NCBI GenBank assembly: GCA_937890245.1
Contig: CALACF010000243.1
Location: forward strand, 1 to 21,196
Direction: 5' to 3'
Source of the DNA: an uncultured Flavobacteriales bacterium
Lineage (GTDB): Bacteria; Bacteroidota; Bacteroidia; Flavobacteriales_D; Sanyastnellaceae
Length of the DNA stretch: 21,196 bases
The position numbers and the translations under genes are program-made. The notes beneath the pieces were generated by a model that made no database searches, was not told where the DNA came from, and was given only the letters and a program-made list of their open reading frames with translations. Shown here piece after piece: positions 1 through 6,869 of this stretch (positions within the stretch are counted from its first letter, which is position 1; each line of letters starts with the position of its first letter).

Positions 1-845
1 AGATCAAGAACAAGTCACCGGAGAAGACGGTGCTGTACGTGAACGCTGAAAAGTTCACCCACCAGTTCATCGATTCGGTGCGGAATAACTCGGTCAACGA
101 CTTCAGCCATTTCTATCAGTTGATGGACGTGCTCATTGTAGATGATGTGCATTTCTTCAGCGGAAAAGAGAAGACACAAGATGTTTTCTTCCACATTTTC
201 AACCACTTGCATCAGACTGGAAAGCAGATTATCCTGACATCTGACAAAGCCCCCGTGGAATTGCAAGGCATGGAGCAGCGTTTGCTTTCTCGCTTCAAGT
301 GGGGATTGAGCGCTGACATCCAGGTGCCGTCGCTCGAAACCCGCATGGCCATCCTCGACAAGAAGATGTATGCCGACGGCATCGAGCTTCCGCGCGAGGT
401 GATGGAATACCTCGCCTACTCGATCTACACAAACATCCGCGAGTTGGAAGGCGCGCTGATTTCCTTGATTGCACAGAGCAGCTTGAACCGCAAGGCCATC
501 ACGCTTGATCTGGCCAAGCAAATGATCGATAAGTTTGTCAAGAACACGGCCCGCGAGGTCTCAATTGACTTCATCCAGAAGGTGGTTTGCGACTACTTCG
601 ACTTGCCAATTGAGCTCTTGAAGAGCAAGACCCGCAAGCGCGAAATTGTACAGGCCCGCCAGATCGCGATGTACTTCGCCAAGAAGATGACCAAGTCTTC
701 GCTGGCAAACATTGGCCTCCACTGCGGCGGCAAGGACCACGCTACGGTTCTCCACGCCTGCCGTACGGTCAACAATCTCTCGGAGACGGACAAGCATTTC
801 CGTCGCTACCTCGAGGATCTTGACAAGAAGCTGAACGTTCAGTAA
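1..845 (+). CDS. dnaA: Chromosomal replication initiator DnaA (5' end outside window)
   Basis: DnaA is the AAA+ ATPase that binds DnaA boxes at oriC, opens the duplex and loads the helicase. The frame is open from base 3 to a TAA stop at 843-845. The visible part starts inside the AAA+ domain, so domains I-II and the Walker A loop lie upstream. Visible elements are Walker B (LIVDDVHFF), sensor 1 (ILTSDKAP), the box VII arginine-finger region (LLSRFKWG) and the domain III-IV linker. At the C terminus is the domain IV helix-turn-helix signature GGKDHATVLHACRT, which contacts the DnaA box. The first in-frame GTG (base 30) is internal and is not a start. The C terminus is intact. A tyrosine phosphatase gene follows 12 bases later on the same strand, probably in the same transcript. 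Identification is secure. Confidence 0.97.
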   Translation, partial: IKNKSPEKTVLYVNAEKFTHQFIDSVRNNSVNDFSHFYQLMDVLIVDDVHFFSGKEKTQDVFFHIFNHLHQTGKQIILTSDKAPVELQGMEQRLLSRFKWGLSADIQVPSLETRMAILDKKMYADGIELPREVMEYLAYSIYTNIRELEGALISLIAQSSLNRKAITLDLAKQMIDKFVKNTAREVSIDFIQKVVCDYFDLPIELLKSKTRKREIVQARQIAMYFAKKMTKSSLANIGLHCGGKDHATVLHACRTVNNLSETDKHFRRYLEDLDKKLNVQ

Positions 846-857
846 TCTGGCGTTCTG

Positions 858-1328
858 TTGACGCGCGTACTTTTCGTTTGCCTCGGCAACATCTGTCGCT
901 CTCCTATCGCCGAGGGCTGGCTTCGCCATCTGGCTTTGCAGCGTGACTTGGCAATTGAGGTTGACTCCTGTGGCACGATTTCAATGCACGAGGGCAACAG
1001 GCCTGATCAACGCTCCATCGATGTAATGCGCTCGGCAGGTGTCGATATTGCATTGCAACGCTCCCGCCCCATATGCGCCGAGGACTTCCTTCGCTTTGAC
1101 CACATCCTGGTGATGGACGGTTCAAACTTGTCAGACGTGTTGGCTTTGCTGGGCGATGACAATGCTGGAGGGCAAGTGGCGCGACTGCTCTTGGGCGGCG
1201 GTGCTGGTGCGGATGGCTGTGATGTGCCAGATCCATACTACGGTGGGGACGATGGCTTTATCGCAGTGCGCGATTTGGTCCGTGCTGGGACCGAGCGCTG
1301 GTTGGATCGGGAGGGCTTTACAGCTTAA
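858..1328 (+). CDS. Low-molecular-weight protein tyrosine phosphatase
   Basis: A 156-residue cytosolic phosphatase of the LMW-PTP / arsenate-reductase fold, which removes phosphate from protein tyrosine through a cysteinyl-phosphate intermediate. The P-loop CLGNICRS is at residues 8-15 (Cys8 nucleophile, Arg14, Ser15) and the general-acid motif DPYY is at 125-128. Length matches the family norm of about 150-160. The start is the TTG at 858-860: no ATG or GTG lies between the dnaA stop and the P-loop, and the P-loop must sit near the N terminus. The gene is in the same frame as dnaA with only four sense codons after its stop, so it probably depends on dnaA transcription. Its last 11 bases overlap the 3' end of the convergent lipoprotein gene. 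The physiological substrate is unknown. Confidence 0.92.
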   Translation: MTRVLFVCLGNICRSPIAEGWLRHLALQRDLAIEVDSCGTISMHEGNRPDQRSIDVMRSAGVDIALQRSRPICAEDFLRFDHILVMDGSNLSDVLALLGDDNAGGQVARLLLGGGAGADGCDVPDPYYGGDDGFIAVRDLVRAGTERWLDREGFTA

Positions 1329-2079
1329 CAGAACCTGCAGTCCTGCTAAAGCCTGGCAAGCGCTTGACCAAAAGGAGTACGGGTGTATCCGGTGGCAAAC
1401 CGCCCGCTGGCAGCCCGAGACGACCAAATGCCATCGTGGAAGTCGACCATATGCGCCCGGAAACCCCACCAGCGCGCAGCCAGCCCTCAACGCATGGCAG
1501 GACCTGCTTTTCATGGCCCCACAGGAATTCAAAACGCAGAGGCGATGCCGTGATGGGTGCGCCATCGGGCCAGAAAACCTGCATTTCAAGTGCCAGGGAG
1601 TCTCCACGCGTGGGGCTACTCAAGCCGCGTGCACCATCGCTTCCCCACCCCTTTTTCTCGATTTCGTTCGCCAGTTCCAGCCCAGGCGTGGCCAACTGGA
1701 TTTCGGCCGCAAGCCACAGCGTCTCCGCCTCGAAATTTGCGCGCCAAGTGGGCAGAGGGCAGTGGGCAATGGAAAGCCGCATCGACCCGCAGTCGCCTGT
1801 CAAGGCCCGCAAGACAGGGGGCAATTCCCGCAATGAGACTTCGATGCTGTCGCCAGCATTGAGCGCGTGCCATGAAGAGTCGACGGAAAAAACGGAGGGC
1901 GAGAAGTGGGCAACACCGCTCGAACTGTCGCATGCCCATGATAGTTGGGCGCGCTGCAAGTCAAAGGCGGGCGTGGAACCTCCCAACGCGATGTAGCGCC
2001 ACGGTGTATGGTTTTCAGGCAAAGTCTGGCAGCTGGTCAACGCGACAACAGCAAATGCCAGAAATGCCAAGGTGCGCAT
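1318..2079 (-). CDS. Lipoprotein with a degenerate FKBP-type prolyl isomerase domain
   Basis: A 253-residue protein with a type II signal peptide: hydrophobic residues 4-14 and lipobox LTSC with Cys17 as the predicted lipidated residue, so it should be anchored in the envelope. I read residues about 158-242 as a divergent FKBP fold. A GDSL strand start at 159-162 is followed by the PDG turn at 171-173, FEFLWG at 183-188, a QVLPCVEGWL stretch at 192-201 in place of the usual VIPGWEEGL, MAFG at 216-219 in place of LAYG, and LPPDTPVLLLVKRL at the end. The FDSS catalytic segment is replaced by ITAS and the active-site Tyr by Phe, so isomerase activity is doubtful. Residues 70-130 may be a second, even more eroded copy. 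Its ATG shares one base with the stop of the upstream DHH phosphoesterase gene (TGATG), which implies translational coupling. FKBP lipoproteins of the GldI type are known in Flavobacteriia; equivalence to gldI is not shown. Confidence 0.68.
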   Translation of the reverse strand: MRTLAFLAFAVVALTSCQTLPENHTPWRYIALGGSTPAFDLQRAQLSWACDSSSGVAHFSPSVFSVDSSWHALNAGDSIEVSLRELPPVLRALTGDCGSMRLSIAHCPLPTWRANFEAETLWLAAEIQLATPGLELANEIEKKGWGSDGARGLSSPTRGDSLALEMQVFWPDGAPITASPLRFEFLWGHEKQVLPCVEGWLRAGGVSGRIWSTSTMAFGRLGLPAGGLPPDTPVLLLVKRLPGFSRTAGSVKL

Positions 2080-3128
2080 CAGGCGAGCGCAGATAATTGT
2101 TCGGCCACCTCGGGAAGAAGACCGCGGAGCTTGGCGAGGACCACTTCGATGGATTCCTTTGTAGCGCCACCAGCGGCGTTGTGGTGTCCGCCGCCGTTGA
2201 AATGAGTTTCGGCAAAAGCGCGCGCCGAGAATTCTCCAATAGAGCGGAAGCTCATTTTGACGCGGTCACCCCCTTCTTTGACGAAGACAGCGAAGTGGAT
2301 GCCTTGTATGCCCAAGGCTTGGTTTACCAATCCTTCGGTGTAGCCCGGTCGGTGGTTGAACCGGTCCATGTCGGCGGCAGTAAGGTGGATCAAGGCAGAG
2401 CCAAACTGAGGGAAGACCTCCAGGCGCTCGTTCAATGCGAAGGCGTTGAGCCGCAGGCGGTCCAGGGGGGCCTCGCCGTGAATGTGCTCGTGGATGGGGG
2501 CGTGCTGCAGGCCGGACTCGATCATGTCGGCTACAATGCGGTGGGTGGTCGGCGTGACGCTCGGAAAGCGGAAAGAACCGGTGTCGGTCATCATGCCAGT
2601 GTATAGGCAGGCGGACATATCAACTGTGACGGCGTCGCGGCCGCCGAGTCCGACGATCACGGCGTAGAGAAGTTCAGCTGTGGAGCTGCAAGCTGCCGCG
2701 TGTACTTGCGCGACTTGGAAATTGTCGGGGCCTTCGTGGTGGTCGACCAGGAGCCATTTTCCAGCTGCAGCGCGCGCCGGGTCCGCCATGGGCCCGAGCC
2801 GCTCGAAGCGGTTGTAGTCCAGCGCGAATAGAAGGTCAGCGTTAGCTATCAACGCTGACGCCCGTTCGGTCTCGTCTTTGAAGATGACAATCCCCTCGAC
2901 GCCTGGCATCCAAGCCAGCGCCTCGTCGGGCGCGTCCGGCAATATGGCAACGGCGTCGTGGCCCTCAGCGACCAAAAACGCACACATGGCAAGTGCGCAA
3001 CCCACGGCATCGCCATCGGGCGAGCGGTGAGAGGTGACTACAATACGCTGGGGGCTGCTGAGAAGCGCTTTGAAATTGGCAAGATCGGAATCCTGAACAA
3101 GCGGGTGCATAGAAATGGTGTTCTGCAT
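2079..3128 (-). CDS. DHH/DHHA1 phosphoesterase, NrnA-like oligoribonuclease / pAp phosphatase
   Basis: A 349-residue member of the DHH-DHHA1 family. NrnA-type members degrade short RNA oligonucleotides to mononucleotides and dephosphorylate pAp, using two manganese ions. Motifs in order are SPDGDAVG (36-43), ALDYNR with Asp104, the DHH motif Asp129-His130-His131, and TDTGSFRF (181-188, Asp182) in the catalytic DHH domain. The substrate-binding DHHA1 motif GGGHHNAAGG is at 312-321. I chose the ATG at 3126-3128. The open frame continues upstream to 3212, but that extension overlaps the divergent nth gene and lacks family similarity. A TATCTTCG element lies six bases upstream of this ATG. The downstream lipoprotein gene overlaps the stop codon, so the two form an operon. 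The family is certain; the choice between NrnA function and another DHH role rests on similarity. Confidence 0.9.
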   Translation of the reverse strand: MQNTISMHPLVQDSDLANFKALLSSPQRIVVTSHRSPDGDAVGCALAMCAFLVAEGHDAVAILPDAPDEALAWMPGVEGIVIFKDETERASALIANADLLFALDYNRFERLGPMADPARAAAGKWLLVDHHEGPDNFQVAQVHAAACSSTAELLYAVIVGLGGRDAVTVDMSACLYTGMMTDTGSFRFPSVTPTTHRIVADMIESGLQHAPIHEHIHGEAPLDRLRLNAFALNERLEVFPQFGSALIHLTAADMDRFNHRPGYTEGLVNQALGIQGIHFAVFVKEGGDRVKMSFRSIGEFSARAFAETHFNGGGHHNAAGGATKESIEVVLAKLRGLLPEVAEQLSALA

Positions 3129-3134
3129 GGCCGG

Positions 3135-3142
3135 CGAAGATA
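3135..3142 (-). promoter_or_regulatory. Candidate -7 element for the DHH phosphoesterase operon
   Basis: On the minus strand this reads TATCTTCG, a 7 of 8 match to the Bacteroidota -7 consensus TAnnTTTG counting the free positions. It ends six bases before the proposed ATG at 3128. If used, transcription would begin at or very near the start codon. No clear -33 TTTG is seen because the region is inside the divergent nth gene. Confidence 0.35.
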
Positions 3143-3154
3143 ACTTGCGCAACC

Positions 3155-3829
3155 ATGGATTCAATGAGCAAATCTGAGCGTGTGGCTTTTGCGATGGCGG
3201 AGCTCGAGGCACGTTACCCGGCCCCGCCTATTCCGCTGGATCATCGCGATGCGTATACGCTGTTGGTATCGGTGTTGCTCTCGGCCCAATGCACAGACAA
3301 ACGGGTCAATACGGTGACGCCTGGCTTGTTTGAGCTCGCTGACAATCCGAGAGATATGGCCCGCCAGGACGTGGATGAAATCCGTGCGATCATCCGGCCT
3401 TGTGGCCTCAGTCCGCGAAAGTCGGCAGCTATATTAAAGCTCAGCCAGATGCTGTGTGAGGAGCACAACGAGCAAGTGCCCTGTGATTTCGAGGCGCTCG
3501 AAGCATTGCCGGGGGTGGGTCACAAGACAGCGTCGGTCGTGATGTCGCAGGCCTTTGATGTGCCCTCCTTCCCTGTTGACACGCATATTCACCGCTTGAT
3601 GTGGCGTTGGGGTTTGAGTTCGGGCAAGAACGTAGAGCAGACCGAGCGCGATGCAAAACGGTTGTTTCCCGAATCGCGCTGGAATAAGCTGCATCTGCAG
3701 ATTATTTACTACGCCCGAGAACTGTCGCCTGCGCGAGGTTGGCGAATCGAGGAGGACGTGATCACCTTGAAAATAGGGCGCAAGGCGGTGATCGCCGATG
3801 CCCGAAAAATTGCATCCCGCAGGGCATGA
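3155..3829 (+). CDS. nth: Endonuclease III-type DNA glycosylase lacking the iron-sulfur cluster motif
   Basis: A 224-residue HhH-GPD base-excision-repair enzyme that removes oxidised pyrimidines and cleaves the abasic site by beta-elimination. LLSAQCTD at 41-48 is the typical N-terminal motif. The helix-hairpin-helix LPGVGHKTA is at 118-126 with the Schiff-base lysine Lys124, and the catalytic aspartate is Asp142 in VDTH. Canonical Nth ends with four cysteines (C-x6-C-x2-C-x5-C) that hold a 4Fe-4S cluster. Here there is no cysteine after residue 110, and the position where CPARG or similar is expected reads SPARGW (191-196). The reading frame is clean and ends with a basic tail, so this looks like a real variant and not a frameshift. 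Start is the ATG at 3155; ATG 3164 is also possible. The next gene starts inside the stop codon (ATGA). Confidence 0.9.
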   Translation: MDSMSKSERVAFAMAELEARYPAPPIPLDHRDAYTLLVSVLLSAQCTDKRVNTVTPGLFELADNPRDMARQDVDEIRAIIRPCGLSPRKSAAILKLSQMLCEEHNEQVPCDFEALEALPGVGHKTASVVMSQAFDVPSFPVDTHIHRLMWRWGLSSGKNVEQTERDAKRLFPESRWNKLHLQIIYYARELSPARGWRIEEDVITLKIGRKAVIADARKIASRRA

Positions 3830-4665
3830 CAAATCAATACGCCGACCGGGTCCGTGGAATGGAGCGCATCTTTAAGAACTTGCGTTGGCATGCTGAGCGG
3901 CTGCGCAGTTCTTCCGTGCACGGTGGCCGCGTCCAATATTTGACGACTTCGCCGGACTTCCCTTCGAAGCGCGCTAGCATCCAGGCGTATGCGCAGAAGC
4001 TCCGTTGGGTGGTGACCAATGTGGACCGCCCGGCGGCCATCATGCGGTTGGCTTTTCACGACACGACCTGTGCCGAGCCGCAGCGTGAGGGTTGGGTGAA
4101 TGGGGGGCGTGGGGATATCGCCAAAAGTGCGTTGGATGCAGCCCACCGTAAAGTCTTTGGCTATGGCGTGGCCGTGAATCCGTTGCATTTCAAGGGCTTG
4201 ATGTTGGAGAAGAGCGAGGCCAATGCAGCACATGACGGCCGAGAAATCAAGGGTCCAATCGACAAGCCCACCGAACAGCGCGTCTACCAGCGGATCATCG
4301 ACAACCGCCTCGAGGACGGTCGGTTTGCCGATTATCGCGCGGTCGTGATTGGAGATGCGCTTCCCTGCGTTTACTGCAAGGTCAAGGCGGTTGGACTTAG
4401 GTACACAAACGAGACGGCCGGGGTGTCATTGCTTGAAACCGACGACGTGTTTTCGGCGCAGGAACAGACACAGCTGCTGGCGCTCTGCAGGGAAATGGGC
4501 GTGGACTTTGCCGAGCTGGACGTACTGCGCGACCGTGGCGACGGCCAGGCGTATGTGGTGGACGTGAATCCAACGCCGTACGGACCGCCAGCTGAATTGA
4601 AGGGCAGAGCGCGGAAGCGAGCCATCACGCTCGGTGCCGCCGCCTTAGATCAGCTGCGCAGATAG
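3826..4665 (+). CDS. ATP-grasp-like protein of unknown function
   Basis: A 279-residue soluble protein with no signal peptide or membrane segment. The C-terminal half has the pattern of an ATP-grasp carboxylate-amine/thiol ligase fold. A conserved Lys-rich nucleotide-binding stretch (LMLEKSEANAAHDG, about 125-138) is followed by YQRIIDNR and a strand pair with DYRAVVIGDALP (169-180). The metal-binding segment includes FAELDVLRDRGDG (228-240) and the final DVNPTPYGPP (246-255), in which Asp246 and Asn248 are the expected Mg-ATP ligands. Proteins with a DVNxTPxGPP ending are known as ATP-grasp hypotheticals in several phyla, but I cannot name a substrate. The ATG at 3826-3828 overlaps the nth stop (ATGA), so translation is probably coupled. 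Its last 16 bases overlap the 3' end of thrC on the other strand. Confidence 0.72.
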   Translation: MTNQYADRVRGMERIFKNLRWHAERLRSSSVHGGRVQYLTTSPDFPSKRASIQAYAQKLRWVVTNVDRPAAIMRLAFHDTTCAEPQREGWVNGGRGDIAKSALDAAHRKVFGYGVAVNPLHFKGLMLEKSEANAAHDGREIKGPIDKPTEQRVYQRIIDNRLEDGRFADYRAVVIGDALPCVYCKVKAVGLRYTNETAGVSLLETDDVFSAQEQTQLLALCREMGVDFAELDVLRDRGDGQAYVVDVNPTPYGPPAELKGRARKRAITLGAAALDQLRR

Positions 4666-5933
4666 TCTTCGAGGGCTTCGGGCGTGGCAGCAATCGAGAT
4701 GCTCGTCCCTTGTCGTCCTGTCAAAGCGGCCAATTGAGGTGCGGGCTCTGGTTCAAAACCTACAACAGGCGCGATGACGTCACCGAATTTGGCTGGCGCT
4801 GCCGTCCCGAGAAAGACGCCTTGCGTGCCGGCCGGCACGGGAAGGGCGTCGAGGGCCGCATATGCGATGGCAGCGTGCGGATCGAGAAGGTAGCCCGTGG
4901 ATTTATAAGTAGAGGCAATCGTCTGACGGGTGGCATCGTCGCCGAGGGAGAAGCCTTGAACCATGGAGTTAAAGGCCGCGCGGTCATCGCCGAATAGGCG
5001 GGTTAGACGGATGAAGTTTGAAGGGTCGCCCACGTCCATGGCGTTGCTGATGGTTGCAACAGATGGTTTGGGGGTGAATTCGCCGGTGCTCAAGTAGTGT
5101 GGAACCACGTTGTTGGCATTGGTGGCGGCGATGAAACCGGCGACCGGCAAGCCCATTTTGTAGGCGAGCAGGCCAGCGGCAAGATTGCCATAATTGCCGG
5201 ATGGCACAGAGAAAGTGATGTTTTCTCCGAGCATTTGTACGGAGAGCGCGTAGTAAATGCTCTGCGGAATCCAGCGCGCGATGTTGATGGAATTGGCAGA
5301 TACCAACGGCTTTTCAGCCTGCAGAGACCCGTTGAGGAACGCTGCCTTGACCATGGCCTGGCAGTCGTCAAAGGAGCCGTCGACCTCCAAAGCTGTAACG
5401 TTGTCGCCGACGGTCGTGAGTTGCAGCTCCTGCATTTTTGAAATGCGTCCCGAAGGGTAGAGAAGTACAACTTCAACGCCCGGCACGTTGTGAAATCCCT
5501 GGGCAACGGCGCTGCCGGTATCGCCTGAGGTGGCGACGAGTACCGTGACCTTCCGGTCAGAAAACTCGGGGATACAGCGGGCCAGAAAACGGGCACCCAC
5601 GTCCTTGAAAGCGCATGTCGGCCCGTGGAACAGCTCCAGCGCATAGCGCTGGGTGTCCTCCCCCACTTCGACGAGCGGAAACGGAAAGGACAAGGTCTCC
5701 TCGAGAATTTGCCGCAGCTTAGATGCGCTCAAGTCGTCACCGACAAATGGCTTCAAGATGGCCGCGCCAATTTCAGCAGGCGTCAGATCCTGTTCAGCAT
5801 CCCACACTGCGGGCGGGAGCTTGGGAATTTCGTTGGGGAAATAAAGCCCCTTGTCTGGGGCGAGCCCCTGAATGACGGCTGCACCAAAGTCGAGATGCGC
5901 GCCCTCGGGGTTGGCTGTCGAGTGAAATTTCAT
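4650..5933 (-). CDS. thrC: Threonine synthase
   Basis: A 427-residue PLP enzyme that converts O-phosphohomoserine to threonine and phosphate, the last step of the threonine pathway. The PLP-binding segment FHGPTCAFKD places the Schiff-base lysine at Lys110. The phosphate-binding TSGDTGSA loop is at 135-142, and PSGNYGN further on is typical of the family. The N-terminal YFP pattern (31-33) fits the bacterial threonine synthase class. The start chosen is the ATG at 5931-5933, which overlaps the thrB stop as ATGA. The longer open frame to 6062 lies inside thrB and has no threonine-synthase similarity. Its 3' end overlaps the convergent ATP-grasp gene by 16 bases, leaving no space for a separate terminator. 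It is the final gene of fabI-thrA-thrB-thrC. Confidence 0.96.
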   Translation of the reverse strand: MKFHSTANPEGAHLDFGAAVIQGLAPDKGLYFPNEIPKLPPAVWDAEQDLTPAEIGAAILKPFVGDDLSASKLRQILEETLSFPFPLVEVGEDTQRYALELFHGPTCAFKDVGARFLARCIPEFSDRKVTVLVATSGDTGSAVAQGFHNVPGVEVVLLYPSGRISKMQELQLTTVGDNVTALEVDGSFDDCQAMVKAAFLNGSLQAEKPLVSANSINIARWIPQSIYYALSVQMLGENITFSVPSGNYGNLAAGLLAYKMGLPVAGFIAATNANNVVPHYLSTGEFTPKPSVATISNAMDVGDPSNFIRLTRLFGDDRAAFNSMVQGFSLGDDATRQTIASTYKSTGYLLDPHAAIAYAALDALPVPAGTQGVFLGTAAPAKFGDVIAPVVGFEPEPAPQLAALTGRQGTSISIAATPEALEDYLRS

Positions 5934-6865
5934 GGGGCGATGTGAGCGCCGCGGGCGCTGAGCTTGGTAATGTGCACGTGGTTGGCCGTGTCTGCGGCTT
6001 CGAACACGGCAGCAATGGCTGCGCCGATGGATTGTGCAGTTTCCTGATCCGGGGCAACCCAAAATGTTGAGGGGCCGCTGCCAGAAATGCCCCCGCCCAG
6101 GGCGCCCGCGCTGATGGCTGCCGAACGAACTGCGTAGAATTCAGGTTGCAGCGGAATGCGGCAGGGCTCGACGAGGCGGTCGGACAACAATCGGGCAGCC
6201 TTGCTGTCGTCGCCGCAGTGGAGCGCAGAAATAAAGCGGCCGAGCTGCGCCATCTGACCCAGCGCGTCTTGCAGGGGGACGTTAGCTGGAAGCACAGCCC
6301 GGGCCGCCTCGGTTAGGATAGGAATTTGTGGATGCACCACGGCAAGATGCCAATCCGGCATAGGCAAGTGCTCGATTTCACAGCCCGCGCCGCCCACCAG
6401 ACACAACCCGCCAAACAAGGCAGGTGCCACGTTGTCGGCATGGCGAGCGCCCGAGGCTACACACTCGCCATCGAGCGCGCATTCGAGTAGATCGGCTGGC
6501 GATAATTGGCCTTCAAACAATGCGTTCACACCGAAGGCTGCGGAAGCAGCGGATGCTGCGGACGACCCGATTCCACTACCGGGCAGTACGGTCTTAAAGA
6601 TTTCGAGTTCGACGCCTTCAGTCCCAGCGATGCCGAGCTTTTCTAGTACGCTGAGCGCGGCCCGACCTGATACGTTTTGTTCAACTTCGAAGGGCAGTTC
6701 TGCGCCGTGGATTGCGACAATTTTTACGCCTGGCACTTTGCACCGCTTCAAGATCAGTCGCTCAAGCGGGCCGTCCAAGGCGCCGCCAAGGCAGTCAAAT
6801 CCCACCGTCAAATTTGCAACCGTCGCCGGTGCCAGCACTTCGATCTGTCGGGGCGCGTCGCTCAT
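5930..6865 (-). CDS. thrB: Homoserine kinase
   Basis: A 311-residue GHMP-family kinase that phosphorylates L-homoserine with ATP to O-phosphohomoserine, the substrate of the next gene product. The N-terminal strand APATVANLTVGFDCLGG (12-28) matches the homoserine kinase start. The GHMP phosphate loop is at about 95-107 (PGSGIGSSAASAA). The HADNVAPALFGG motif is at 142-153, and GGGISGSGPS is found near the C terminus. The frame is open to 6904, but I chose the ATG at 6863-6865, which starts near the first conserved strand and leaves four bases after the thrA stop; the longer form would overlap thrA by 35 bases. The stop overlaps the thrC ATG (ATGA), so the last two pathway enzymes are probably translated in a coupled way. 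Confidence 0.95.
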   Translation of the reverse strand: MSDAPRQIEVLAPATVANLTVGFDCLGGALDGPLERLILKRCKVPGVKIVAIHGAELPFEVEQNVSGRAALSVLEKLGIAGTEGVELEIFKTVLPGSGIGSSAASAASAAFGVNALFEGQLSPADLLECALDGECVASGARHADNVAPALFGGLCLVGGAGCEIEHLPMPDWHLAVVHPQIPILTEAARAVLPANVPLQDALGQMAQLGRFISALHCGDDSKAARLLSDRLVEPCRIPLQPEFYAVRSAAISAGALGGGISGSGPSTFWVAPDQETAQSIGAAIAAVFEAADTANHVHITKLSARGAHIAP

Positions 6866-6869
6866 AGGA

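Noticed and set aside
1156..1996. Long open frames (226 and 210 codons) antisense to the FKBP-like lipoprotein gene.
   Set aside because: Their translations are compositionally random (rich in Arg, Pro, Ser, Trp), show no family motif, and the minus-strand gene has a signal peptide, lipobox and coupled start.
3739..3825. Upstream extension of the ATP-grasp frame overlapping the end of nth.
   Set aside because: The extension is out of frame with nth coding and shows no conserved pattern. The ATG at 3826 has the ATGA overlap typical of this genome.
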